A stretch of 64,000 nt of DNA. Origin: Mytilus galloprovincialis. Its lineage: Eukaryota > Mollusca > Bivalvia > Mytilida > Mytilidae. Made by a program: the position numbers and the translations under genes. This document shows positions 34,001 through 43,000 of the stretch, in pieces; within the stretch, counting starts at the first letter, position 1, and each line of letters starts with the position of its first letter. The notes below the pieces were generated by a model. It ran no database searches, was not told the DNA's origin, and saw only the letters and a list, made by a program, of their open reading frames with translations. The stretch is taken from assembly GCF_965363235.1 (NCBI RefSeq), contig NC_134845.1:63765261-63829260 (forward strand), written 5' to 3'.

Positions 34001-36641
34001 TCATTTAAAAAGTTTAGCAAAGTTTTTTTCTAACTGGTCTGTAACATAAATTACAAGTATTTTAAAAAAACTAAAAAACAGAAGCGATGCGCTTTTTAGT
34101 TTTCTCCAATATTTTTTTTCAGACACAGTATATCCCATTTGCAAAATCCTTTCTAACTCCTTGCATTATTGTTATACTCAGAGGTAGGCTAACATTTCAG
34201 GACTTTTCTATTTTTTTAGTAAAGAGTCTGAATGAGATAAAATGTATATACTTTCAGTATTGCAATCAATGTTATGTACGCAATGATGGATTGGTTCACC
34301 GATCGTTTGTTCATTTTAGGAGAGACTTTGTTTTCGGTTTCTCTTTAGCACAGGTACACCAGAAAAGTCCTCTTATCGTGTTGATAGGGAACTATTTATG
34401 TTTGAGCTTTCTCTGCTCTTAGTAAGATTTTTTTTCTCAATTAACATAAGACTAAGATCACAAATAGACTCTAAAATACCCATTAGCATCTGGCAGGCGT
34501 ACTTAATTATTCATCAGCCATTTTTAGCGTTTTTAAACGAAAAGTTTAATTAGTATTATTATAGCAAAAAATGAACTATAATTGGACGATACAATCACAT
34601 CAATATCCGTTCGCTCAATCGATTTTTTTTTTACAGTTTGATTAATATTAAAAATATATTTTGGTTTTTAAGCGAGTGTCTGAAACTTATATATTTTTAC
34701 TGTAAAATCTACAAATATCTTCTGTCATTGTAAATCCCCAAGGTTTTGAGAGTGATATTTGAATAAAAGTCCCCAAAAAAGTTTAAAAGTATTTTGATTG
34801 ATTCGATTAAAATTAAATGATTCTGTTTTTGTTTCTGTTTTGCCTTTCTAGCGTATATTTTTATAAGTCTTAAATCATTTGGATTCATGAAAGGCGTTTA
34901 AAGTGGTGTAATAGTGTCAATTTGTGTTACACCTGGCTATCATAATTTCAAAATTATGATGAAGTGCTATAAGGGACGAAAGATATCAAAGGGACAGTCA
35001 AACTCATAAATCTAACATAAACTGACAACGGCATGGCTAAAAATGAAAAAGACAAACAGACAAACAATAGTACAAATGACACAACATATATAACTAAAGA
35101 ATAAACAACACGAACCCCACCAAAAACTAGGGGTGATTTAATGTGCTCCAGAAGGGTAAACAGATCCTGCTCCACATGTGGCACCCGTCGTGTTGCTCAT
35201 GTGATGACAAATCCGGTAAATAGTCTAATTCGGGAGGTTACATTCATGAAAGGGACGGGGATTGTAGTTACGACGTAAGGAACATATTCGATATCATTTG
35301 TTAAACGGTTATTCCATAACGGTCAACTAACTCGTGATGGAGTCCGTAAAATTAACGAAGGGATGATTTCAACTTCACCATTCGGAACTCTTGGTTTAAA
35401 AGCTTACTTGTGAGCAGCAAACCTCTATCAAAAAATCATGATAGGAAATGCAAGCACGGGAATATCATATCAATTGGGATATATATACCCCGTATGCAGA
35501 TGCTGCTGGAATGTTGCTACTGAGAAATGGAAAGTTCACAATTAAAAAGCTGAAATCCAATCTTTTGGCGCAAAGTTTTGTTATCAGCCGACCTTCATTG
35601 TCAATTTCTAGATACAAGTCAAGATATGAGGCCGACCTAACTGTATATATAACCTCATATTAATAAAGAAACAAGTCGGCAAGTGGAGGGGCACAATTTG
35701 TTCCCATTGGAATGCCGACAGTCTGTTGAAAAACACATCCTCCGAACGAAACAGATATGTTGTCAATCAAGAAATCAAGCATCCGGAAAATATCAGTTTC
35801 AGAGAATTTTTTGATTGAATCAGAGTGATCCTTTACAAAGAATGACTATCCCTTCCTATGACAAGATACTTGTATCTACGTTGGCCATTTTTTTTTATGA
35901 AGCAAAGCAATACCAACTCTTTCAATTTGTCTTATTTAACTATGCAGAAACTCGTTTTGTAATCTTTTCACCGGTAGAAATATGTTTCCTGCTCCATAAT
36001 TGTTGGAATATTGAATTTCTAGTTATAATTATTGTTTATCTTCAGATGGAACGACGGACATTACAGTGCACGAAGTGACATGGCCAAGATTTGTGAAGGA
36101 AATATACCGCGGTACTCGCTGGCAAAGGAACTCGTTAATTGTTGAAGAGTTTTGTTCTTTTTTGAATCAGTTGTTTGGCTATGATGTTATAGGAATTCTA
36201 AAAGAAAATATGGAATATATTGAGTTTGTACGCCGTTTGGAATTGAAAATTGAAACATTTAGCCAAAATTCCACTAAGATTGTTAGTGTATGGATTCCAG
36301 TTGTTCATTTGATACCTTTTACGACTGAACCATTCGAAGAGCTTGTACAAAAATCAAGTTACAACAAAAAAGTAGGTCTTTTGAATGATAAATTAAGAAT
36401 CACTGCATCTTTATTCAGATCATTTTTTGAGAATGGAATGAGATATGCTTCAGAAGTACTGGATACATTTATTCCAGCAATCAACAAGGAAATTACAAGA
36501 GTGTTTGCTGTGCATGATTGTTCAGTGTCACCTATCCTTACAGATGTAATTAAGCAAAAACTTGGACCTACAGTTGAAGTTATAATTCTAAAATCAAACA
36601 ATGCAGTGCTTGAGGGGGCATGCGTGTATGGCTTTCAGTAA
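12166..36641 (+). CDS. Double B-box / coiled coil / HSPA12-like Hsp70 fusion protein
   Basis: Five exons join in frame: 12166-13056, 15727-16026, 26822-27058, 31624-31771 and 36046-36641. Phases are 0, 0, 0 and 1, and all introns are GT-AG. The model protein is 723 residues. Residues 40-80 form B-box 1 and about 102-138 B-box 2, each with a full set of Cys/His zinc ligands. About 145-265 look coiled-coil. From 298 on the sequence follows the HSPA12 type of Hsp70 ATPase fold. Of the three nucleotide-binding motifs, the first is replaced by EIRTNN, the second is kept as DEGDGTTD, and the adenosine motif GGxxxSP reads HDCSVSP. The protein stops at VLEGACVYGF, about 100 or more residues before the usual HSPA12 end. 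No RING is seen. A role as a B-box scaffold or sensor in stress or innate immunity is inferred. The alternative is that exon 1 belongs to a separate B-box gene. Confidence 0.7.
14380..14720 (+). repeat. R1 interspersed repeat, full length, diverged
   Basis: Contains 'gtttaatcccgctgc', 'ctgtcctaggttaggaa', 'gaccgtttgttttccc' and 'ttgaaggccgtac'. It is collinear with the 44830-45180 copy and lies in intron 1 of the fusion gene. Confidence 0.65.
14766..15348. mobile_element. MITE-like element with 12-bp inverted ends
   Basis: The ends AAAGGAGTAGGG (14766-14777) and its exact reverse complement (15337-15348) bound 583 bp. Similarity continues inward less perfectly ('attaaggccc' against 'ggaccttatttgggcc'). 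There is no ORF, so this is a non-autonomous DNA transposon type. Confidence 0.65.
15611..15684. other. Perfect 22-bp inverted repeat 42 bases before exon 2
   Basis: Arm 15611-15632 (starting ATACTTGGTCATG) is the exact reverse complement of 15663-15684, with a 30-base loop. It ends 42 bases upstream of the exon 2 start at 15727, so a stem in the pre-mRNA would sit close to the branch and pyrimidine region. Confidence 0.7.
15727..16026 (+). CDS. Exon 2 of the fusion gene: HSPA12-like N-terminal lobe
   Basis: The acceptor is 'gtagtttcag' and the donor ATGAAG|GTTAGT, 100 codons in phase 0/0. It reads NVVVIEIRTNNIRAALCL, which aligns with the first strand pair and phosphate loop of HSPA12 (VVVAIDFGTTSSGYA). 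It then reads LKPNGKVHGIDL and NWYYFQNIGEILLEMK, which align with the HSPA12 stretch ending in FKMKL. The aspartate and the Gly-Thr-Thr of the loop are missing. There is no suitable start codon, so an upstream exon is needed. Confidence 0.75.
16193..16327. repeat. Long imperfect inverted repeat
   Basis: The arm from 16193 (ATACATGGCAAAATCCGTATC) pairs with GATACGGATTTTGTCATG ending near 16322. Inner segments 'caccaatatcag' and 'gatattggtc' pair as well. It is probably a fold-back repeat in intron 2. Downstream (16330-16720), 'gacgtcat' sites and 'gttctgttggacctatttt' belong to another repeat that I cannot delimit. Confidence 0.5.
16912..17532. mobile_element. TTAA-flanked MITE, 621 bp
   Basis: The ends GGGCATACGATACAGT (from 16912) and its reverse complement with one change (to 17532) are flanked by TTAA at 16908-16911 and 17533-17536. 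A TTAA target duplication is the mark of piggyBac-type elements. There is no transposase ORF. Confidence 0.75.
17540..19068. other. Intron 2 stretch without recognised features
   Basis: AT-rich sequence. A short shared segment ('attcaaggggtgc' near 18090 against 'accccttgaatt' near 17875) forms an inverted pair about 220 bases apart. No coding exon was found. The frame at 18320-18538 is low-complexity and unsupported. Confidence 0.35.
19240..19455. repeat. Array of imperfect CCCATGGGA palindromes
   Basis: Roughly eleven units built on tCCCATGGGAt, with variants such as CCCTTGGGA, CCCATAGGA and CCCATATGA, lie about 15-25 bases apart. The right arm at 24955-25015 carries a shorter version. The palindromes sit just inside the long inverted ends, a common place for transposase or host-factor binding sites. 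Confidence 0.75.
19470..22100. other. Interior of the 6.1-kb unit, no gene
   Basis: AT-rich with no supported coding region. It includes an R1-like fragment at about 20380-20450 ('gatggagagttgtcaatt', 'accacatcttctta'). A patch at 20930-21215 has repeated 'gtctgacc/ggtctgga' sites, including a TTCCAGACC...GGTCTGGAA inverted pair. Confidence 0.4.
22100..22200 (+). repeat. Short mussel repeat tail
   Basis: Contains 'gttgttgtctctttgac' and 'tttccacttcccattttat', the same tail seen at 46270-46345 (opposite strand context) and 59330-59420. Confidence 0.5.
22370..22500 (+). repeat. R4 repeat (G-run/'caactatatg' type)
   Basis: Contains 'aaggggggttcccaac' and 'ttcaactatatgttcccatt'. Related copies lie at 48548-48685 (minus) and 58930-59045. 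From 22500 to 23575 only minor repeat scraps are seen, such as 'gggggcccactgactg' at 23170. Confidence 0.5.
23580..23735. repeat. Large hairpin with arms of about 69 bp
   Basis: Arm 23580-23648 (starting AACTGTATTGTATTTGAAGC) is the near-exact reverse complement of 23666-23735. It has a few mismatches and a 17-base loop ('gcgacgcaaagcggaga'). Pairing extends a few bases outward. The transcript would fold into a long double-stranded stem. Confidence 0.85.
25530..25875 (-). repeat. Mussel interspersed repeat ('attcctgacttggtacagg')
   Basis: Carries 'aatatgataatggccat', 'attcctgacttggtacaggg' and 'gttgaacctggttta', a repeat block I recognise from mussel sequences. Other parts of 25175-26820 show no exon. 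The frame at 26453-26701 lacks any HSPA12 similarity. Confidence 0.5.
26822..27058 (+). CDS. Exon 3 of the fusion gene
   Basis: The acceptor is 'taaatattttag' and the donor GCAAAAAAG|GTAAAC, 79 codons in phase 0/0. It reads VYTAVMSYIIENISKFMSRR, LVLTVPRICGTQGEQFMHDA and AKK. This aligns with the HSPA12 segment with WVLTVPAIW and QFMREAA, the helix and strand after the first lobe. Confidence 0.8.
27095..31130. mobile_element. TTAA-flanked 4.0-kb element filling intron 3
   Basis: The ends GGTAACACGATACCGAATG (from 27095) and its exact reverse complement (to 31130) are flanked by TTAA at 27091-27094 and 31131-31134. These 19-bp inverted ends plus TTAA fit the piggyBac superfamily. No transposase ORF is visible, so it is non-autonomous. 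It starts 37 bases after the exon 3 end and makes up nearly all of the 4.57-kb intron. R1 (27440-27520) and other repeats are nested in it. Confidence 0.8.
28060..28137. other. 78-base imperfect hairpin
   Basis: The arms GTCTGAATAAAGCCAGCC... and ...GGCTGTAGTCAGAC pair over about 35 bases with roughly six mismatches, around an 8-base loop (TCTACAAA between ACTTGCG and CGCAAGT). The size is like a microRNA precursor, but it lies inside a transposon and may be a fold-back repeat. Confidence 0.55.
31624..31771 (+). CDS. Exon 4 of the fusion gene
   Basis: The acceptor is 'tatccttgcag' and the donor GGAG|GTAAGA, phase 0/1. It reads NEQITITSEPDALAVYCEY, the counterpart of HSPA12 EQLLIALEPEAASIYC, and ends in YLMFDEG, the start of the second phosphate motif that is completed by exon 5. 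Confidence 0.85.
31772..32865. other. First part of intron 4
   Basis: No exon is recognised. A (TGTT)n microsatellite runs from 32456 to 32484. Confidence 0.5.
32866..33570 (+). repeat. Tandem duplication of a 352-bp repeat (R3)
   Basis: Two head-to-tail copies, 32866-33217 and 33218-33570, are nearly identical; only a handful of changes are seen by eye. Each carries 'catcactgggtcgatacc', 'tatcatcagctcagtag', 'ttcctgatgaaggtaaatcc' and 'cgcttcggacgcaataaa'. Diverged relatives lie at 45205-45340 (+) and 61700-62100 (-). Confidence 0.9.
33571..34954. other. Middle of intron 4, no gene seen
   Basis: AT-rich sequence. The frame at 34087-34422 has no recognisable domain and its composition matches the surrounding intron, so it is not annotated as coding. 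Confidence 0.4.
34955..35830 (-). mobile_element. RT element fragment, about 220 bp upstream of exon 5
   Basis: On the minus strand, 35830-35690 reads FGGCVFQQTVGIPMGTNCAP, a polymerase motif. After an internal deletion come the YGVYISQL region and the non-coding tail ('ggcacccgtcgtgttgctc', 35170-35200). This is the most informative copy of the RT family in the window. It is inactive. Confidence 0.65.
36046..36641 (+). CDS. Exon 5 (last) of the fusion gene
   Basis: The acceptor is 'tttatcttcag'. The split codon completes DEGDGTTDITVHEV, close to the HSPA12 motif DAGGGTVDITVHEV. It continues with FLNQLFGYDVI, then LLNDKLRITASLFRSFFENG (HSPA12: KLRFDADLFKSFFD). The adenosine-site counterpart reads VHDCSVSP instead of GGFSESP. 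It ends VLEGACVYGF then TAA at 36639-36641. AATAAA signals lie at 36730 and 36743. In HSPA12 the protein normally goes on for about 100 residues or more after this point. Confidence 0.8.
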
Positions 36642-36749
36642 TACAATTTTACAACTTGCAATGTATCTTAAAACATTAGCTTTTCTTTAATTTGCATTAA
36701 GTAATCTCTCATTCTTGATCATTCCTAACAATAAATCGCAATAATAAAT

Positions 36750-38735
36750 GTACGCAATAATATTTGAATTTACAGTATGCATTTCTATAAATGAAAAGTT
36801 AAGAGTATCCATGATTATCCTGTCGATACTGTCTGTACAAGGTCATTGGGTTATCAGGCTGTACATGACGTTCTTACGCCAAATCCATTAAATTTATATT
36901 GATTGATACTGTATAATGGGAACATTATTTAATCATATGTTGGTTGTAATTGGCTTTCCACTAGCTCTCAGGAGCAGAGAGTATTGTTTCTTTGGAGATG
37001 TGTATCTATTGTGTTTATATTAGTTGATATCAATTGATGATCGTACCGATTTACTGAGTTTTGTCATTTTCAATTGATTTTTACAGTGTGTGCTTATTAT
37101 GTACTGTAACATCCCTGTTCCAGGCTGTACATATATCGTAAGTCAAAATGGAGGAGTTCGAACATCTGACAAAAGTCCAAAACCTGACATGACTTAATCA
37201 GTGAATTTGGGTACTAAGTATTAACTTTAGATGAAGGCAATAAATGCATATGATTTCTGCAAAATCTCAAAATTACCAAAAATAGCTGTTTGAATAATAT
37301 TGCATACTTTTGTTTTTGCTCAACTTTTGGCCTATTATTTTCAAATTTGGATAATTTTGAACACGGAATGAAATACCGTAAGTTAGACCTAAAATATAAG
37401 TATAACTAAATCATTGTTTTCTTGGACAGCGTTGTTGAATGAATAGTCAAATGACAATTATAACTTGTGTTTACTTTTCATAACAGTTCCAAAAAATGTA
37501 TGTCGAACAATGTTTGTTTACTCTTATACTAATTATAATTATAACCATGAACATGTATTCACTTTTTTGTTTTTCCACTAATTTTATGGGTTTCCTTGTG
37601 ATAAAAAGCTCTTTAAAATGTAACTCTAGATATGATAGTGTGTCCTCAATAAATAATATCATTTTTCATGTTTTTGTTTATACTCTAAATGTGTTCTGTG
37701 CAATTATATTATTTATTTACTCCTTAAAACCAAGTGTTAGAGTACATAAATCTTTTTTCAATTGCGTAAATGGATAGTGTGTCCAGTTCCCACCTCCCAA
37801 CATACCCGTTTCTTCTAAAATCAACGTAGCTGGAAAAAATAGATAGCCTAAATTGATGATAAGTGTCCGTTCTGCTCTAAAATCCATCTTATGTACTTAA
37901 TGTTTAGAAAGATTTTTATTTTGACACACTTAATGTTGGTCATTTAAGAGCTCTTTAAAACAAAAGATTATAAAACAAAATTTCCATACTATAACTTTCA
38001 ATAGCATTGACTTATTGTATTGATTATGATATGAAAAAAAAACTAAATATGATGTTATATGCCATAAAAAAAAAACGAAACAGTTAACCCAAAGACAAAT
38101 AGTCATAGACCATCCCAGCTTTTAACATGTTTAATGATTATTAGTAAAATAACACGAAAAGATGACATTCAGGGGATAAACATCAATTTGATAACTTGGA
38201 TTTTTTTCTATCGATTTATGAGTTTCGAACAGGGGTATACTACTGTTGCCTTTATAAGTCCACTTTGGACATACAAATACCGTGTTATGTTAAAAAAAAA
38301 ACCAACAATACAACAGTACAAACACCAGCCCGCAAAAGACTACAGATCAACCATATCGAACGATATGCTTAAATGTATGAATGAATTGAAATTCCTGTAC
38401 CTTGTAAGGAAATCTTGGTTTACTTGGCACTGATGGCTTAACGTCTTATTTTCTTTTCCCTTTTTTAATCTGAAAATGACATCAACTTGTGTAAATTGGT
38501 ATGCGTAATGTTTCTCCAATAAGTGTAAAGTTCTATTTACAACTAAAAAATACCATATATGAAAGATATACGAGATATAAGAGATATTCGATTAATGAGT
38601 TTATTAATTTACATTACCAAAAATCATTTATATATCATAGTTGATTTTATTTGATTGATCGTGCAATCGGATACTTAGGATAGTTATGCCTTCACAAATG
38701 GTTATTTATTTATCATTGTCATCAAGGGGTACATA
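36750..38735. other. Intergenic, no gene seen
   Basis: There are repeat scraps only. 'caggctgtacat' occurs twice (36858 and 37121). 'gagtttcgaacaggggtatac' near 38220 is a mussel repeat end. The frames at 37496-37777 and 38134-38433 lack support. Confidence 0.4.
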
Positions 38736-38739
38736 TACC

Positions 38740-38867
38740 TAGTAATTTCATTCAATAAATATAATAAGTATAGTAATTTCATTCAATAAATATAATAAGT
38801 ATAGTAATTTCATTCAATTAATATAATAATTATAGTAATTTCATTCAATAAATATTATAATTATAGT
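38740..38867. repeat. 31-bp tandem repeat, 4 copies
   Basis: The unit begins TAGTAATTTCATTCAATAAA. Copies 1 and 2 are identical; copies 3 and 4 carry small changes. It lies between the convergent fusion gene and the B-box gene. Confidence 0.9.
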
Positions 38868-39382
38868 TGAACATACTTCTTGTAATTTATTTTATTCCAA
38901 TTAGCTTAATTGTCAAAAACAACGTATTTTAGAACGCCAGAAGGGAAATGAATAAACATGATGTATAAAGCCGAAATAAACTGTAAAAACGAGCTTTATC
39001 ATTAAATTCATTTCGATTATACTTAGTTACTGTAGTATTGTACAGCCTTTATCATTTTAAAAGTAAATGAAAAAAAAGAAAAATACAAAAGTGCCTGTAT
39101 TCAGTTATTAAACTGACAAAAACAGAGAATGATCACTCTCGTCAGGTTTGTAAAAGATAACGATGCTCTGTTAAAAAGTTCATTTAGGGTAAACGCTATT
39201 TGCACGACTCTGGTATAGATATTGAAATCATCAACATCTGCAGTCGTCGTGACACCTTCATTTCTAATCAGCAAATGAAATTTCAAACATAAGGACGAGC
39301 ACGTAAACCGTCATGTGCGCGTCGATGACACTAGATGATACTCAGCACTTTTGTCTACATCGCTTCAATATTGCTTCTTTAT

Positions 39383-41035
39383 TTACGCAATAGAACACAT
39401 AGAATTATTAACATTGGGTTCATTTTTGAATATCTGTATTCCATCTTCGACAGCAATCCACAGGGAGCCTTTAACTAGTCCGACAGACTTGGGATTATTT
39501 AGACCATCTGATGCATTCACTAGACGCCGTTTATACTTTAGATTGTTATTCAGTATAAAAACACAATGATGTCGACAGTCCGACACTAAAATATTTCCTT
39601 TCGCATCAGTACATATTCCGAAACATTCAAAGTCATTTTCTGGAGCATAACCGATTACCCCTTGAAACGATTCAATAATGGTACCGGATATGGGATTTCT
39701 CTTTTGAATAAGAGATGTTGTCGGCTGACCAAAAGCTTTTACGTAAAAAAAGTATATGCCTTCCTCAGTACTTAGAATTTCGTTTGGTATGTGGCAAATA
39801 TTTTGATAAAATTCTATGCGACGAACTACCACCCCTTCTAAGTCCAAATGTATGAATGCATATTTATAACCTTGATCCTCTTGTACTGTAGATAGAAGTA
39901 AAACTATAATGCTATCTTCCATAGTGACACATGCGCAATGAGGAAAGAACGGTTGTTTTCCTGAATTGGCAAACAAAATTAGTCGATTCTCATTTACAAG
40001 TTGCATTATTTTTGTGTCTTTGATCAGTATGATAAACACACACTGGTGTCTCAACATGCCTATGTCACACACGTTTTCTGCATAAGTTTTCTCATCTAAT
40101 GTATGATTAGTGATTTTATGTAATTTGTTACCGGAAATTATCCATGCATTTTTGTCTGAAATCGGCACGATTTTCGTAATGTGTTGGTACTTGTATGATC
40201 TATCGATACTGATCTTGTAAAACATTGAATATTCTTCATGTTTGTCATTACAATCTTTCTGTTGTGTATCGGTTTTGCCTTTTTTTATACAATTGGCTTC
40301 GGAACTATTATTTTTTGAGTCAGAATAACGCTGGTTTTCGGTCTGAATAGACACGTCACGACAGAGAGGCGGGTTTTGATGTTCACTTTTATCGATCTCA
40401 TCACTTTTTGCTTCATTATTTTGACCGTGTGAAAAAATAAGTTGTCCGACTGACATTTCTTGGTCGTTTGGTCTGAAAGTGAATTGTTCAAGGAAATGCT
40501 TATGAGAATTCGCGGAAAGAAGACAAGACTTTATTTCTGTCAATATATTGACGACACTCCAAAATTCTAATTCCTGAAGATTAGTAGTATCTATTATCAA
40601 GAATGCTAATCGAACGTTTTCTATGCGATCCAATGTTTCTTGAATTGCTGTTTTCTTATTTGAGACTGTATCATTTAATTGCGTAAGAAGATCCTTTTTT
40701 AACATATCAACCCGTTTCTTCCTATTTTCCGTATGATACGCGATACTATGTTCAATCTCATCCCGTAAACCTAGAAGTCTATCTATAGACGATCCATTAA
40801 AAATTATCTCGTGTTCTTTTCTTAACACTAACCTCTTGAATTCATCACGAATGTTTGTTTCGGCATCTCGTATTTGACAAAAAATATGCTTTTGATGGAA
40901 CTGGCCTAAACAATGGAAACAAACAAAATCCATACATTCTTTGCAGTAGAGCTGACAACTTTCTTCGTGGTGAAACCTACATCGCACTAGGTTGTTCGAG
41001 TCCATTTGGTGTTTCACTGATATATTATTCGCCAT
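39383..41035 (-). CDS. B-box / coiled-coil / propeller-like protein (TRIM-like, no RING)
   Basis: A single intact exon, 550 residues from the ATG at 41035. That start has an A at -3 and a G at +4; the frame also has Met codons up to 41086. Near residue 19 a B-box type 2 is seen: CRFH, CQLYCKEC, CFHC and HQKH. Residues of about 55-165 look coiled-coil. An acidic, Ser-rich linker follows. The C-terminal half has repeated strand-turn units such as CFGICTDAKGNILVSDCRHH and GLVKGSLWIAVEDGIQIF, in the style of NHL propellers of TRIM2/3/71-like proteins. With no RING, ligase activity is not predicted; binding or scaffolding is more likely. Bivalves carry many such genes. AATAAA (minus) overlaps the stop at 39378-39383. 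It is tail to tail with the fusion gene. Confidence 0.8.
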   Translation of the reverse strand: MANNISVKHQMDSNNLVRCRFHHEESCQLYCKECMDFVCFHCLGQFHQKHIFCQIRDAETNIRDEFKRLVLRKEHEIIFNGSSIDRLLGLRDEIEHSIAYHTENRKKRVDMLKKDLLTQLNDTVSNKKTAIQETLDRIENVRLAFLIIDTTNLQELEFWSVVNILTEIKSCLLSANSHKHFLEQFTFRPNDQEMSVGQLIFSHGQNNEAKSDEIDKSEHQNPPLCRDVSIQTENQRYSDSKNNSSEANCIKKGKTDTQQKDCNDKHEEYSMFYKISIDRSYKYQHITKIVPISDKNAWIISGNKLHKITNHTLDEKTYAENVCDIGMLRHQCVFIILIKDTKIMQLVNENRLILFANSGKQPFFPHCACVTMEDSIIVLLLSTVQEDQGYKYAFIHLDLEGVVVRRIEFYQNICHIPNEILSTEEGIYFFYVKAFGQPTTSLIQKRNPISGTIIESFQGVIGYAPENDFECFGICTDAKGNILVSDCRHHCVFILNNNLKYKRRLVNASDGLNNPKSVGLVKGSLWIAVEDGIQIFKNEPNVNNSMCSIA

Positions 41036-41754
41036 GATTACACCATTTATGTTAAAACTTGAATATTTTGTGCTTGTTATCATCATCTGATAACATGAAA
41101 TAGTTAAATATTTTCGTTATCATAAAAATGAGCTTGATTTCTGATAATTTAAATCTATATATTCAGATAAGTATTTATGTGTGTGTTTGAATCAACCGTA
41201 TACTAGAGATATCTATTTTATATATCTCTGGTTATACACAATCGAGTAATAGAAATAAATTTTATATAAATTTGAATATCAACCTGATGAGGAATATTTG
41301 ATCATATTTTTTTTTATTTAAGATAAAAAATTGATACTGATAACATTTGGAAAGTAACGTTCATACCTTCGGAGTAGTTTTAGTTTAACCTAAGATAAGC
41401 TTTGATCAAATTTAGCAAAATATAATATATGTATATTCATAGTCCAATCGACGACTAATCATTTGCTAACGGGGTTTTAAATGCTTCGTCCATTTTAAAA
41501 CAAATTATTTCTCGACTTTCGCTAGCAGACAATTATGAATCGTCTCGAATATTCCAAACCTGGATCTTCCCTTTTATGAATACCTCAAGAAAATTAAAAC
41601 ATCGAGAAAATACATCGAATGGAAAATTGTTGGATAACAGAAATACGTACTGAACTCCAGAGGAAAATTCAAACCAGAACGTCCCTTAACAAAAGAAAAA
41701 ATCAATAGCTCTAACACATCAAACAAATCGAAAGCAACTCTCATATTCCTGACT

Positions 41755-42010
41755 TGGTTTATGCATTTTCTTATGGACTCTCATGCGCAACACGACGGGT
41801 GACACATGTGGAGCAGGATTTATGTACCCTTTTAAGTGATCAGCGATCACCCCAAATATTATGGGGTTCGTGTTCCTCAGTCTGTAGTTTGTTTATGTGC
41901 TGTGTTTTGTGTACTGTTGTTTTCCATCTAGTCGTTTCGGGGTTGTGTTTTGGGAAGGACATTGTCAGTTTGATTTCGATTTATTAATATTCCTTTGATA
42001 TCTTTTGTCT
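41755..42010 (+). repeat. RT-tail repeat
   Basis: The non-coding tail of the RT family ('acacgacgggtgacacatg', 'tggggttcgtgttcctc', 'ttgatatcttttgtc'). From 41100 to 41750 only AT-rich 5' flank of the B-box gene is seen. Confidence 0.6.
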
Positions 42011-42289
42011 TTTTTATGACCGGTATTTTAACTGTAGTTTTAAAAGTTTAAAAAAAGAAAGTAGTATGAAGGATCTGTATATAATATAAATTAAAGCAAC
42101 AACATTTGGAGCAGCGTAAACTGCTGGACACCTTTTTTGTCATGCTTAAGAGGATTTAAAATCAAACGTTGTTCAAATCTTACTTTAAGTACACTTATGA
42201 TGGACAAATCATGTTAAACACAATAAAAACAAATACATCAGTCGAAAAAGAAACTGTACTAATATAAAAAGAAATGCATGAATTACGCT

Positions 42290-43000
42290 CCTTTGAATTG
42301 TACATCTGTTTTAGTTGAGGAGCTAAAGACACCAGAGGAACATTCAAATATTTTGAAAATGAACAGACAAACAAACAATAGTAAACAACTCACAACATAG
42401 AAAACAAGAGACTGAGAAACACAAACCGAATCATAAAGTGTGTGGTGATCTCTGGTAATCCGGAAGGGTACGAATATCCTGATCCACATGTTGCACTCTT
42501 CGTCTTGGAAATCTAATCACAAACCTGGTAATAAGTCTAATTATGAAAAGGGTGCGGTATTCAAATCAAATCAACAATAGTAATACATGTAGTATCAATT
42601 AAAATCTATGAAACGCTATTTCATAACGGTCAACCAAGTCGTGATGGTGTCTTTAAAGCTTACGAAAGATGACTTCAATATCAACGCGTGGGACTCTTGG
42701 TTTAGTATGTTCCTTAGCAACCCTTTATCAAGGAAATTGTGATAGGAAATACAAGCCCTGGAATATCGTGTCAACTGGGAGATAGATACTCCGTATGCAG
42801 GCCTTACTAAAATATGGTTCTACATAGAAATGGAAAGTTCACAATTCGAAGCTGAAATCATCACGTCTGTCGTAAAGTTTTGTTTTCAACCGGCCCCCAT
42901 TATCAATGTAATGTCTAGATGTAAGTCAAGATATGAGGCAGGCTTAACTGTATCTGTTATATCCTTTATCTCAAGTTCGATGGGATAGATTCGTTCAACA
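42290..43000 (-). mobile_element. RT element 3' fragment
   Basis: A minus-strand copy of the same family. The tail is at 42290-42540, then 'cataacggtcaaccaagtcg' and 'atgacttcaatatc', and the YGVYISQL-like region near 42780. It faces the 41755-42010 copy tail to tail. Confidence 0.55.

Noticed and set aside
38740..38867. CRISPR-like array
   Set aside because: The four units are directly abutting with no spacers, and the genome is eukaryotic. It is a minisatellite.
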